Source: Roseomonas sp. OT10 (lineage in GTDB: Bacteria; Pseudomonadota; Alphaproteobacteria; Acetobacterales; Acetobacteraceae). Taken from it: DNA of 64,000 nt. The notes below the pieces were generated by a model that was given only the letters and a program-made list of their open reading frames with translations, had not been told where the DNA came from and searched no databases. Location: contig NZ_CP087719.1 of assembly GCF_020991085.1 (NCBI RefSeq), positions 3,554,001-3,618,000 of the forward strand, written 5' to 3'. This document shows positions 34,962 to 43,131 of this stretch, piece after piece; position 1 is the stretch's first letter, and every line of letters starts with the position of its first letter. The position numbers were made by a program, and so were the translations under genes.

Positions 34962-35843
34962 TCAGCCCTTGACCGAACCGGCCAGGCCGCTGACGAAATG
35001 CCGCTGGAAGATCAGGTAGACGACGACCAGCGGGGCGATGGTGATGCATTGCGCCGCGGCCAGCAGCTCGTAGGCGGTGGAGAACTCCGTCTGGAAGTTC
35101 ACCAGCCCGAGCGGCAGGGTGCGCATGGAATCGGTGCGCAGGAAGATCTGCGCCAGGATGAACTCGTTCCAGGTGGAGATGCCGTCGAAGATCAGCAGTG
35201 CCACCACGGCTGGCTTGCTGAGCGGCAGGACGATGCGCCAGAACACGCCGAACCAGGAGCAGCCGTCGATCACCGCCGCCTCGATCAGCGCCTTCGGCAG
35301 GGTGCGCATGTAGCCGCGCAGCACGAGGATGCCGAAGGGCAGGCCGAAGCCCAGATAGAGCCAGAACAGCCCCACCAGGCTGTCCAGCAGGCCCAGGTTG
35401 CGCAGCAGGATGGTCAGCGGCACCAGCGCCATCTGGATCGGCACCACCAGCCCGATCAGGAACAGGAAGAAGACCGGCCGCGCCCCGCGCATCGGCATGC
35501 AGGTCAGGGCGAAGGCGGCCATGGCGGCGATCACCACGCCCACCGGCACCTTGACCGCCGTCATCAGCAGGGAGTTGAGGAAGTAGGTCCGCACCCCCGC
35601 CGCCCAGGCGCGGGCGAAGTTCGCCCATTCGATCGTCTCGGGGAAGGCGAAGGTGTCGCCATGGGCGAATTCGGCCGCCGACTTCATCGCCGTCATCAGC
35701 AGCAGGGCGATGGGCGCGATCCAGACCAGCGCGCCCATGGTCAGCGCCAGGTAGAAGGCGAGGTTGCCGCCGTCCCGCCGCAGGGTCCGGCGCCGCCGGC
35801 GCAGCGGCACCGCGCCGGGGAAGCTGTCCAGCGCGGCGCTCAC
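34962..35843 (-). CDS. Carbohydrate ABC transporter permease, MalG type
   Basis: Inner-membrane permease of a CUT1-type sugar importer, 293 residues with six predicted spans. The cytoplasmic loop that docks the ATPase reads EAAVIDGCSWFGVFWRIVLP (the EAA motif), followed by LSKPAVVALLIFDGISTWNE. GTG start overlaps the stop of the upstream permease (GTGA). Partner genes are the permease at 35840 and the binding protein at 36805. No ATP-binding subunit is encoded in the cluster, so a shared MsmK/UgpC-like ATPase must serve it from elsewhere. Confidence 0.95.
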   Translation of the reverse strand: MSAALDSFPGAVPLRRRRRTLRRDGGNLAFYLALTMGALVWIAPIALLLMTAMKSAAEFAHGDTFAFPETIEWANFARAWAAGVRTYFLNSLLMTAVKVPVGVVIAAMAAFALTCMPMRGARPVFFLFLIGLVVPIQMALVPLTILLRNLGLLDSLVGLFWLYLGFGLPFGILVLRGYMRTLPKALIEAAVIDGCSWFGVFWRIVLPLSKPAVVALLIFDGISTWNEFILAQIFLRTDSMRTLPLGLVNFQTEFSTAYELLAAAQCITIAPLVVVYLIFQRHFVSGLAGSVKG

Positions 35844-36799
35844 GGCGCGTCCTTCCCGACGCGGCGGAGGTAGGGGATGGCGAAGATCATGGTCAGCGCG
35901 AAGAGGATGACGGCGATGGCCGTGCCCAGCCCGACGCGGTTGAAGTTGTAGGTCAGGAAGTACATCCAGGTGCCCAGCACCTGGGTGGTGTTGGCCGGCC
36001 CGCCGAAGGTCATGACATAGACGATGTCGTAGACCTTCAGCGCGTTGATGAAGGTGATGGCCAGCACGACGAAGGTCGTCTCGCGCAGCATCGGCAGGGT
36101 GATGCTCCAGAAGCGGCGGATCGGGCGAGCGCCGTCCACCTCCGCCGCCTCCAGCACCTCGCCCGGGATGGTCTGGAGCCCCGCGAGGTAGAGCAGCATG
36201 GGCAGGCCCGTGTTATGCCAGGCGGCGGCCACCATCACGGCGTAGAGGGCGATGGAGGGCTCCGACAGCCAGGCCCGCTGGAGGTCCGGCATGCCCAGCA
36301 CCTCCAGCATCTGGTTCAGGAAGCCCAGGCTGGGGTGGTAGATCCAGGTAAAGATCAGCCCCGTGATGCTCATCGACAGCAGCGCGGGGAAGTAGAAGAC
36401 GCTGCGGTAGAAGGCCATGCCGCGCAGCCTTCGGTTCAAGGCGAGGGCCAGCAGCAGACCGAGCGAGGTCGGCACGGTCAGCGCCACCACCGTCCAGACG
36501 GCGGTGTTCTTCAGCGCGACCCAGAAGACGCGGTTCTCGGTGAGCAGGATGCGGTAGTTGTCCAGCCCGACGAAGGTCTTCTGCGGCCCGACGCCGTCCC
36601 AGTCGTGCAGGCTGAGCCAGGCGGAATAGACCATGGGGTAGAGGATGACGGTGGCATAGACCGCCAGCGCCGGCGCCAGGAAGAGCAGCGCCGCCCCCGT
36701 CCGCCGCCAGTCCCGCGCGCGCAGCCCCAGGATGGGGCGAGGGGCCGCCGCCCGCATCCCCAACCCGGCCGTCGCCGCGCCCATCCCCTCCCCCGCCAT
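35840..36799 (-). CDS. Carbohydrate ABC transporter permease, MalF type
   Basis: First permease of the sugar importer, 319 residues. The N-terminus is a short cytoplasmic leader, then a first span (AALLFLAPALAVYATVILYP) and the SAWLSLHDWDG periplasmic segment. The EAA loop is EAAEVDGARPIRRFWSITLP. An alternative ATG is at 36784. It begins 6 bases before the binding-protein stop in reading direction, so the transport genes form one tight unit. Confidence 0.95.
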   Translation of the reverse strand: MAGEGMGAATAGLGMRAAAPRPILGLRARDWRRTGAALLFLAPALAVYATVILYPMVYSAWLSLHDWDGVGPQKTFVGLDNYRILLTENRVFWVALKNTAVWTVVALTVPTSLGLLLALALNRRLRGMAFYRSVFYFPALLSMSITGLIFTWIYHPSLGFLNQMLEVLGMPDLQRAWLSEPSIALYAVMVAAAWHNTGLPMLLYLAGLQTIPGEVLEAAEVDGARPIRRFWSITLPMLRETTFVVLAITFINALKVYDIVYVMTFGGPANTTQVLGTWMYFLTYNFNRVGLGTAIAVILFALTMIFAIPYLRRVGKDAP

Positions 36800-36804
36800 G
36801 CGGA

Positions 36805-38082
36805 TCAGTTCCGGCGGGCCTTGTAGGCCACGATCGCCTGCTGCACCCGCTGCGCCGCCTCGCGCGGGGAGAGCGAGCCGAGCACGACGGAATCCTGGGC
36901 CTCGAAATAGGCGGCCACCACCTCCTGCGGCAGCGCCTGGTCGCCGGGCAAATAGAGGCTGACCTCGCCTTGCAGCCACTGCGCCCATTGCCGCTGCAGC
37001 GGGAACTCCTCGCCCGGCATCACGCCGCGCACCGCGCTCGGCCCGCCGATGAACTGCATGTGCTTCGCCGCGAGATCCGGCCGCACGACGTAGGTGGCGT
37101 AGAGCAGCGCCGCCTCCTGCACCTCGCGCGGCGCCTTGGCGGAGACCTGGAGCTGCTGCTGGAAGCCGGAGACGCGCTTCCTCGCGTGGTCGCTGGGTGC
37201 TGGGAAGGTGCCGTAGGTGGAGGGGTCGAGTCCCTCGCGCCTGATGCGCGTCAGCTCGATGGTCGGCACCTCGAAGACCATGGCGGCGCGGCCCTGGTAG
37301 ACCAGCTGCATGTTCGTCGCGGGGTCGGTGTTCAGGAAGCCCAGGTTGAAGTTGCGCTTGTCCACCCACTCCTTGAGCTTGGCGAAGGCCTTGATCACCG
37401 GCTCGGAATCCCACGACGATTCCATGGCCTTGATGCGGTCGTGCTCCTCCGGCCCGGCGAAGTGCTCCATGAAGAAGTCGGTGAAGCGCATCGTCATCCA
37501 GCTGAACTTGCCGCCCAGCGAGAAGGGCGTGATGCGCGCCGCGCGCAGCTTCTCGCAGGCCTCCTCCAGCGCGGCGAAGCTGGCCGGCGCCTCCTTGATG
37601 CCCGCCTTCTCGACCATCTCCTTGCGGTAGAAGATGCTCATCGGCACCAGCCGGTTCGGCACGCCGAACAGCTTGCCCTGATCCTGCGCCAGGGCGATGG
37701 CGCTGGGGATCAGCGTCTGGTCGAGCTTCAGCTCGCTCACCCGCGGCGTCAGGTCCATCGCCAGCCCGGCGCGGTTGTAGGGCGAGGCGAGGCTGCCGCC
37801 CCAGTTGAACCACAGGTCGGGCATCTTGCCCGATCCGGCGCCGACGCGCAGCGCCTGCTTCATCTCGTCCGTGCCGAAGCGCGTCCAGCGGATGGTGACG
37901 TTGGGGTATTCCTTCTGGAAGCCCTCGATCACCCCGTCCCAGCCATTGGTGGCGAGGCCGAACAGCTCCACCGTCACCGGCCCGGATGGCGCGGTCTGCG
38001 CCAGGGCGGGGCGGGCCAGCCCCCCGGTGGCGGCGAGGCCGAGCAGCCCCAGCGACAGGTCCCGGCGGCGCAGCGTGGTCAT
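36805..38082 (-). CDS. Sugar ABC transporter substrate-binding protein (family 1)
   Basis: Periplasmic binding protein of the CUT1 importer, 425 residues. The signal MTTLRRRDLSLGLLGLAATG has a twin-arginine pattern (RRRDLSLGL), suggesting Tat export, with cleavage near ALAQ. Mature-domain features: EGFQKEYPNVTIRWTRFGTD, PDLWFNWGGSLASPYNRAG and GKLFGVPNRLVPMSIFYRKE. The ATG at 38082 is preferred because GGGAGG lies 7 bases upstream; a TTG at 38088 is in frame. The ligand is probably apiose or an apioside, judging from the operon. Confidence 0.92.
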   Translation of the reverse strand: MTTLRRRDLSLGLLGLAATGGLARPALAQTAPSGPVTVELFGLATNGWDGVIEGFQKEYPNVTIRWTRFGTDEMKQALRVGAGSGKMPDLWFNWGGSLASPYNRAGLAMDLTPRVSELKLDQTLIPSAIALAQDQGKLFGVPNRLVPMSIFYRKEMVEKAGIKEAPASFAALEEACEKLRAARITPFSLGGKFSWMTMRFTDFFMEHFAGPEEHDRIKAMESSWDSEPVIKAFAKLKEWVDKRNFNLGFLNTDPATNMQLVYQGRAAMVFEVPTIELTRIRREGLDPSTYGTFPAPSDHARKRVSGFQQQLQVSAKAPREVQEAALLYATYVVRPDLAAKHMQFIGGPSAVRGVMPGEEFPLQRQWAQWLQGEVSLYLPGDQALPQEVVAAYFEAQDSVVLGSLSPREAAQRVQQAIVAYKARRN

Positions 38083-38116
38083 CGGCAATCCTCCCTCGGT
38101 GGTTGTCCTGGCCGTC

Positions 38117-38569
38117 TCAGGCGGCCGTTGGTTCCGTCATGGTGGCGCGCAGCAGGGCGAGCAGGCGGCGGCAGGCGGCCGCCTCGGCCGGTGGCGCCCC
38201 GGGGAGGCGGATCGTCTCCGCGCCCGCGCGGCCCTGCCGCCGGACGGTGCCGTCCCGCTCCAGGCTCAGCGTGCCCTCCCGCCCGTCCAGCGCGGCCTCG
38301 ATCACCGTCATGGCGACACCGAGGTGGAGGTGGAGCTGCGTCACCCCGCGGGCGTGACGCGCCTGCACCAGCCAGTGCGAAGCGCCGCCGGCGCCGTCGC
38401 GCCGGCGCAGGACGAGGCTGCCCACCTCACCCAGCGGCCGCTCGGCCAGGGCGAGCAGGGCAGCAGCCTGCTCGTCGCCCGCCGCCGGCCCCTCCAGCCG
38501 CAGGTGGCAGAAGAAGGGTTCGCCGATCCCCCCCGCCGACAGCAGCGCCGCCACCGAGGCGGCACTCAC
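38117..38569 (-). CDS. Small protein of unknown function in the apiose operon
   Basis: I do not recognise this 150-residue protein. The GTG start overlaps the dehydrogenase stop (GTGA), and the sequence reads VSAASVAALLSAGGIGEPFF then CHLRLEGPAAGDEQAAALLA, LGEVGSLVLRRRDGAGGASH, GVTQLHLHLGVAMTVIEAAL and REGTLSLERDGTVRRQGRAG. It looks like an alpha/beta cytosolic protein. The ending resembles the C-terminal strand region of Gfo/Idh/MocA dehydrogenases (GTLSLERDG), so it could be a helper of the preceding enzyme. Tight coupling on one side and 34 bases on the other, with typical codon use, make it a real gene. Confidence 0.7.
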   Translation of the reverse strand: MSAASVAALLSAGGIGEPFFCHLRLEGPAAGDEQAAALLALAERPLGEVGSLVLRRRDGAGGASHWLVQARHARGVTQLHLHLGVAMTVIEAALDGREGTLSLERDGTVRRQGRAGAETIRLPGAPPAEAAACRRLLALLRATMTEPTAA

Positions 38570-39594
38570 GCGGCCTCTCCCACCGGCAGGGCGCGGCCGG
38601 CCCCGGCGCTGCGATAGGCCAGCTCCACCAGCTCCAGCGTGCGCAGGTTGTCGGCGCCGGAGGTCGCGGGCTCCCGTCCCTCGCGCAGGCCGTCGATCCA
38701 GTGCTGCTGGATCGACCGCACGCTCTCCTGGATGCCGTGCCAGGGCTTCGCGCCCCAGTCGGGGACAGCGGGTTCCACCTCCGTCGTCCGCCGCCCCTCC
38801 CGCCCCTCGACCGTCAGCCGATAGCCCGCGTCGAGGGCGAGCCGGCCCGCGCTGCCGTCGATGCGCAGCAGCGTCTGCGGGAAGGGATCGGGGTGCCGCA
38901 CGGCGGCGAAGCAGAAATCCACGAAGGACAGCACGCCGCCGGCATGGTCGAGCAGCAGGGAGACGTCGTCCTCGCCCGCCACGCGCGGGTCGATCCGCTG
39001 CGTCAGGCAGGAGAGGCGCGTGACCTCGCCCAGCAGCCAGCGCGCGACGTCGAGCACGTGGATGCCGATATCCATGATGGCCAGCCGCTCCTCCCGCAGC
39101 AGGTAGGGCTGGCCGGCATAGATGTCGTAGCCGTGGCGGAAGCTGATCCGCGCCACCTCCGGCGTGCCGATCGCGCCGTCCTCCAGCGCGGCCTTCGCGG
39201 CCCGCAGCGGCGACTGCCAGCGGAAGTTCTCGTGCACCATCAGCGGCACGCCTGCCCCGGCGCAGGCGCGCACCATGCCGCGCCCCTCCTCCAGGCTGCG
39301 AGCGAAGGGCTTCTGGCAGATGGCCGGCACGCGATGCGCCGCGGCCAGCCGCACCAGCGCGTCGTGCGATTCCACGGTGGTGACGATATCGACGAAGTCC
39401 GGCCGCTCCGCCTCCAGCATGGCGGCGGCATCGGCGTAGTGGCGAGGGATGGCGAACTCGCCGGCCAGGCGACGCGCCTTGTCCTCCTCCCGGTCGCAGA
39501 TGGCGACGACATCGACCCCGGCGATCTCGCGCCAGGCGGCCAAGTGGTTCCGGGCGAAGAACCCGGCGCCAACCAGCGCTCCCCGAACGGTCAT
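38566..39594 (-). CDS. apsD: D-apiose dehydrogenase-like oxidoreductase (Gfo/Idh/MocA family)
   Basis: Predicted to oxidise D-apiose to D-apionolactone with NAD. The 342-residue protein has the Rossmann motif ALVGAGFFARNHLAAWREIA, the family catalytic-lysine motif as CQKPFARSLEEG (near residue 94), and the substrate-domain block MDIGIHVLDVARWLLGEV. KPWHGIQESVRSIQQHWIDG lies near the C-terminus. ApsD enzymes belong to this family; the assignment rests on the downstream lactonase, oxidoisomerase, kinase and RuBisCO-like genes. It is the promoter-proximal gene of the operon. Confidence 0.75.
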   Translation of the reverse strand: MTVRGALVGAGFFARNHLAAWREIAGVDVVAICDREEDKARRLAGEFAIPRHYADAAAMLEAERPDFVDIVTTVESHDALVRLAAAHRVPAICQKPFARSLEEGRGMVRACAGAGVPLMVHENFRWQSPLRAAKAALEDGAIGTPEVARISFRHGYDIYAGQPYLLREERLAIMDIGIHVLDVARWLLGEVTRLSCLTQRIDPRVAGEDDVSLLLDHAGGVLSFVDFCFAAVRHPDPFPQTLLRIDGSAGRLALDAGYRLTVEGREGRRTTEVEPAVPDWGAKPWHGIQESVRSIQQHWIDGLREGREPATSGADNLRTLELVELAYRSAGAGRALPVGEAA

Positions 39595-39619
39595 GGGCTG
39601 ACCTGTCTGTCTTGGACGT

Positions 39620-39638
39620 TGGTATGGTCATTATACCA
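39620..39638 (-). promoter_or_regulatory. Apiose-operon promoter with overlapping NanR-type operator
   Basis: The minus strand reads TGGTATAATGACCATACCA: a TATAAT -10 box (39630-39635) with the extended TGn element, embedded in an inverted repeat TGGTAT / ATACCA. A possible -35 (TTGCGG) is only 15 bases upstream. Transcription would start about 30 bases before the apsD ATG. NanR-like regulators bind GGTATA, and one is encoded in this operon, so repressor binding should block polymerase directly. Confidence 0.7.
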
Positions 39639-39767
39639 GTGAACGATCCGCCGCAAGCCTTCGCCGCCGCCGGCTGTCGCCGGGCCGCGCCGGCGGCATG
39701 GCCGCCTCTCCCGCGGCAGGGCCGGGGCCGGATGGTGCCGCCGGGGCGGGACCGTTACTGTGCCGCC

Positions 39768-41174
39768 ATGCGCTACGTCTCCACCCGCGGCGAAGCCCCG
39801 CCCCGCGACTTCGAAGCTGTCCTGCTCGCCGGCCTGGCGGAGGATGGCGGCCTCTTCGTGCCCGAGACCTGGCCGGAGCTGTCGGCCGCCGAATGGCGTG
39901 CCCTGCGCGGCCTGCCCTATCCGGATCTTGCGGCACGGATCGTCGGCCTCTTCGCCGGGGACAGCCTGGACCAGGCGACGCTGCAGGGCATGACCCGCGT
40001 GGCCTATGCGGGCTTCGGACATGCCGCCGTGGCGCCGCTGGTGCAGCTCGACCACCGCACCCATGCGCTGGAGCTGTTCCATGGCCCGACGCTCGCCTTC
40101 AAGGACATGGCGATGCAGCTGCTGGGGCAGCTCTTCGACCACGTCCTGGAGAAGCGCGGGGAGCGGGTGACGATCGTCGGCGCGACATCCGGCGACACCG
40201 GCTCCGCGGCCATCGAGGCCTGCCGCGACCGGGCGAACGTCGATATCGTCATCCTGCACCCGGAAGGCCGCACCAGCGAGGTGCAGCGGCGGCAGATGAC
40301 CACCGTCCTGTCGCCCAACGTGCGCAACATCGCGGTGCGGGGCGACTTCGACGACTGCCAGGACCTGGTGAAGGCGATGTTCGCCGACGCCCCCTTCCGG
40401 CGGGAGATGCGGCTCTCCGCCGTCAACTCGATCAACTGGGCCCGGGTGGCGGCGCAGATCCCCTACTACGCCTATGCCGCCCTCGCGCTCGGCGCGCCGG
40501 ACCGGCCGGTGGCCTTCTCCGTTCCCACCGGCAACTTCGGCAACGTGCTGGCGGCCTGGGCGGCGCGGCGCATGGGTTTGCCGATCGAGCGGCTGATCGT
40601 GGCGTCGAACCGCAACGATATCCTCGTGCGCTTCCTCGCCACCAACGACATGACCGCGCGACCGGTCGAACCCTCCCTTTCCCCCAGCATGGACATCCAG
40701 GTCTCGTCCAACTTCGAGCGGCTGTTGTTCGAGCTGCTGGGCCGCGATGCCGCCGCCACCGGCGCCGCCATGCGGGCCTTCCGCGAAACCGGCCGCATGC
40801 CGGTGCCCGACGCCGCCTGGCGGCAGGCGACCGCGCTGTTCCACGGCGCGGCGCTGGACGACGCCGGCACGCTGGAGGAGATGCGGCGCGTCCACGCCAC
40901 CACCGGCTGGTTGCCCGACCCGCACACCGCCACCGCCACCGCCGCCGCCCGCCTGCTGCTGCCCGAGGACGCGGCGATCCCCGTGGTGGTGGCCGCGACC
41001 GCCCACCCGGCCAAGTTCCCGGACGCGGCGGAGCAGGCGGTCGGCTTCCGCCCGGCACTGCCGCCGCGCCTGGCGGACCTCTACGAACGGGAGGAACGCT
41101 ATAGCGTCCTGCCCAATCGGCTGGAGGAGATCGAGGCGGCCGTGCGCGGACATGCGCGGCGCAACGCCGCCTGA
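39768..41174 (+). CDS. thrC: Threonine synthase
   Basis: PLP enzyme converting O-phosphohomoserine to threonine, the last step of threonine synthesis. The 468-residue product begins MRYVSTRGEAPPRDFEAVLL and shows GLAEDGGLFVPETWPEL, the PLP-lysine motif HGPTLAFKDMAMQLLG (Lys about 108), VGATSGDTGSAAIEACRDR, LSAVNSINWARVAAQIPYYA and VPTGNFGNVLAAWAA. An open frame extends 52 codons upstream into the regulatory region of the divergent apiose operon; the ATG at 39768 starts the conserved RYxSTRG. The length matches the long (E. coli/yeast type) family. Confidence 0.96.
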   Translation: MRYVSTRGEAPPRDFEAVLLAGLAEDGGLFVPETWPELSAAEWRALRGLPYPDLAARIVGLFAGDSLDQATLQGMTRVAYAGFGHAAVAPLVQLDHRTHALELFHGPTLAFKDMAMQLLGQLFDHVLEKRGERVTIVGATSGDTGSAAIEACRDRANVDIVILHPEGRTSEVQRRQMTTVLSPNVRNIAVRGDFDDCQDLVKAMFADAPFRREMRLSAVNSINWARVAAQIPYYAYAALALGAPDRPVAFSVPTGNFGNVLAAWAARRMGLPIERLIVASNRNDILVRFLATNDMTARPVEPSLSPSMDIQVSSNFERLLFELLGRDAAATGAAMRAFRETGRMPVPDAAWRQATALFHGAALDDAGTLEEMRRVHATTGWLPDPHTATATAAARLLLPEDAAIPVVVAATAHPAKFPDAAEQAVGFRPALPPRLADLYEREERYSVLPNRLEEIEAAVRGHARRNAA

Positions 41175-41592
41175 TCGGCGCGGCGTGATGCGTTGACGTC
41201 TGGCGGACTGGCACCCGTGGCCCGGGGGAAAGACGCCGTCTTTCCCCCCATCCCCCCTATCTGCCAGGACCCTGCGGGCCCTGGACCCGATGGGCGCTGC
41301 CGCGGGACAGCCGGACACGGGGTCACGGCGCCGAGGAGCCATGCTCCTCGGCGGGACCGGCCGCCGCTCGCGCTGACCCCTTCTGAATGTTTTCCAGAGT
41401 CCCGCCTGTCCGCATTCCGTCAGGGTTCAGCCCGCAGGCTGACGCTTATCGGAAGCACCAAACTCCCAGCGGGGTCCGGGGCCCGCTTGTGGCCCCGGCA
41501 GGGGAGGGTCCGGGAGGGGACGGCGTCCCCTCCCGGTCCGCCGCCGGAACACCGCAGCGCGACGGGTCAAGACATCGCGACGTTCGTATGAG
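41175..41592 (+). repeat. Multi-hairpin intergenic element, copy B
   Basis: About 420 bases between the convergent ends of thrC and the small lipoprotein gene, in opposite orientation to copy A. Stems: 41224-41248 (12-bp arms GGGGGAAAGACG), about 41264-41283 (CCAGG arms), 41330-41352 (GCCGAGGAGC arms), 41427-41442 (TCAGCC arms), 41476-41498 (CCGGGGCC arms) and 41513-41533 (GGAGGGGACG arms). It starts directly at the thrC stop codon with the same sequence that surrounds the stop of the gene at copy A. A gap of 80 bases without visible features separates it from the lipoprotein gene. Confidence 0.85.
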
Positions 41593-41672
41593 ACGCGCCG
41601 GGTCTTCCGCTGACCGGTCGCGCCGCGGTGCTGCCTTCCTGGCGCCGGGCGCATGGATATGCCGCCCGGCCG

Positions 41673-41909
41673 CTACTCCTTGAGCGGTCCTGTTCCACCG
41701 GGCGGGGGTGGCGGATAGATGGGCGGCAGGGGGCGGGCGGCGCCTTCCAGAGCCGCGCCCATCATGCCGCCGAGCAGCGCCCCCGCCGCGGCGGCCTGGC
41801 CCATGCCGTAGGGGCCTGGCGCATAGGGGTCGGGCACCGTCACCTGGACGCAGCCGCCCAGGCACAGGAGGGCCAGGGAGGCCAGGAGCAGGGCCCGGCC
41901 GTGCCTCAC
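41673..41909 (-). CDS. Small glycine-zipper lipoprotein
   Basis: A 78-residue lipoprotein: signal MRHGRALLLASLALLCLGGC with lipobox LGGC (Cys 20), then VQVTVPDPYAPGPYGMGQAA, a glycine/alanine zipper (AAAAGALLGGMMGAALEGAA) that can insert in or pack on a membrane, and a Pro-rich end. Start is GTG. Function unknown; it is 10 bases downstream of the M20 gene in the same direction and may be co-transcribed. Confidence 0.75.
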   Translation of the reverse strand: MRHGRALLLASLALLCLGGCVQVTVPDPYAPGPYGMGQAAAAGALLGGMMGAALEGAARPLPPIYPPPPPGGTGPLKE

Positions 41910-41919
41910 CGGCCCTTCC

Positions 41920-43110
41920 TCAATCCTGGCGCGGCAGCAGCTGCTCGGCCAGCCGGGCCCAGTAGGAGGCGCCGACCGGCAGGATCTCGTCGTTGAAGTC
42001 GTACATCGGGTGATGCACCTGCGGGTCGTTCTCCGTCCGGCCGCCGCCCAGCATCAGGTAGGCGCCATCCTTGACGTTGAGCATGAAGGAGAAGTCCTCG
42101 CCGCCCATGGTCGGCTTGGCCATCTCGTGCACCCGGTCCGCGCCGACCACGGACAGGGCGGCGTCGCGGGCCAGGCGCGTGCTCTCCGGCTCGTTCACCG
42201 TCGCCGGGTAGGCGCGCTGGAACATCACCTCCACCGTGGCGCCGAAGGCGGCACCGATGCCCAGCGCGATCTCCCGCACCCGGCGCTCCAGCAGGTCACC
42301 CACCTCCGGCTCGAACCAGCGCGCCGTGCCCTGCATCAGCACGCTCTCGGGGATGACGTTGAAGGTGTGGCCGCCGGCGATGTGGGCGATGGTGACGACG
42401 CCCGCCTCCACCGGCTCCATGTTGCGGGCGACGATGGACTGCAGCGCCGTGACGATCTGCGCGGCGATGACGATCGGGTCGTTGCCGTTGTTCGGCATGG
42501 CGCCGTGTGCGCCCTTGCCGATGACGCGGATCTCGATGTTCGCCACGGCCGCCATCACCGGCCCGACGCGCCACAGGAAATGCCCCGCCGGGGCGCCGGG
42601 CCAGTTGTGGATGCCGAAGACGCGCTGCATCGGGAAGCGGCGGAACAGCCCCTCCTTCACCATGCGGTCGCCACCGGCCAGGTTCTCCTCCGCCGGCTGG
42701 AAGATCAGGTAGACGGTGCCGTCGAAGTTGCGCGTCTCCGCCAGGTACTTGGCGGCGCCCAGCAGCATCGTCGTATGCCCGTCATGGCCGCAGGCGTGCA
42801 TCTTGCCGCGGACGGTGGAGGCGTGCGGCAGCCCCGTCTCCTCCTCCAGCGGCAGCGCGTCCATGTCCGCACGCAGGCCGATCGCCTTCGCCTCGCCCGT
42901 CGCCGGCCCGCCCTGGCCATGCAGCACGCCGACCACCCCGGTGCCCGCGATGCCCGTGATCACCTCGTCCACGCCGAAGTCGCGCAACCGCTGCGCCACG
43001 ATGCCGCTGGTGCGGATCTCCTCGTAGGCCAGCTCCGGATGGCGGTGGAAATCCTGCCGCCAAGCCGTCATCTCGTCGTGGAACTCTGCCACGCGGTTCA
43101 GGACGGGCAT
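41920..43110 (-). CDS. M20-family amidohydrolase (hippurate hydrolase/IAA-amino acid hydrolase type)
   Basis: A metal-dependent amidohydrolase of the M20D family, which removes N-acyl groups from amino acids. The 396-residue product starts MPVLNRVAEFHDEMTAWRQD with FHRHPELAYEE. It shows IGLRADMDALPLEEETG, the metal motif GKMHACGHDGHTTMLLGAA, FQPAEENLAGGDRMVKEGLF, the dimerisation domain from KGAHGAMPNNGNDPIV, and MGGEDFSFML near the end. An in-frame TTG 12 bases upstream is less likely, since GGAG is well placed for this ATG. Substrate cannot be told. Confidence 0.93.
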   Translation of the reverse strand: MPVLNRVAEFHDEMTAWRQDFHRHPELAYEEIRTSGIVAQRLRDFGVDEVITGIAGTGVVGVLHGQGGPATGEAKAIGLRADMDALPLEEETGLPHASTVRGKMHACGHDGHTTMLLGAAKYLAETRNFDGTVYLIFQPAEENLAGGDRMVKEGLFRRFPMQRVFGIHNWPGAPAGHFLWRVGPVMAAVANIEIRVIGKGAHGAMPNNGNDPIVIAAQIVTALQSIVARNMEPVEAGVVTIAHIAGGHTFNVIPESVLMQGTARWFEPEVGDLLERRVREIALGIGAAFGATVEVMFQRAYPATVNEPESTRLARDAALSVVGADRVHEMAKPTMGGEDFSFMLNVKDGAYLMLGGGRTENDPQVHHPMYDFNDEILPVGASYWARLAEQLLPRQD

Positions 43111-43131
43111 CGCGATCTCCAACTGTTCCGC

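Noticed and set aside
39612-39767. Extended N-terminus of ThrC
   Set aside because: The extra 52 codons cross the apiose-operon promoter and are not conserved-looking; the family begins RYxSTRG.
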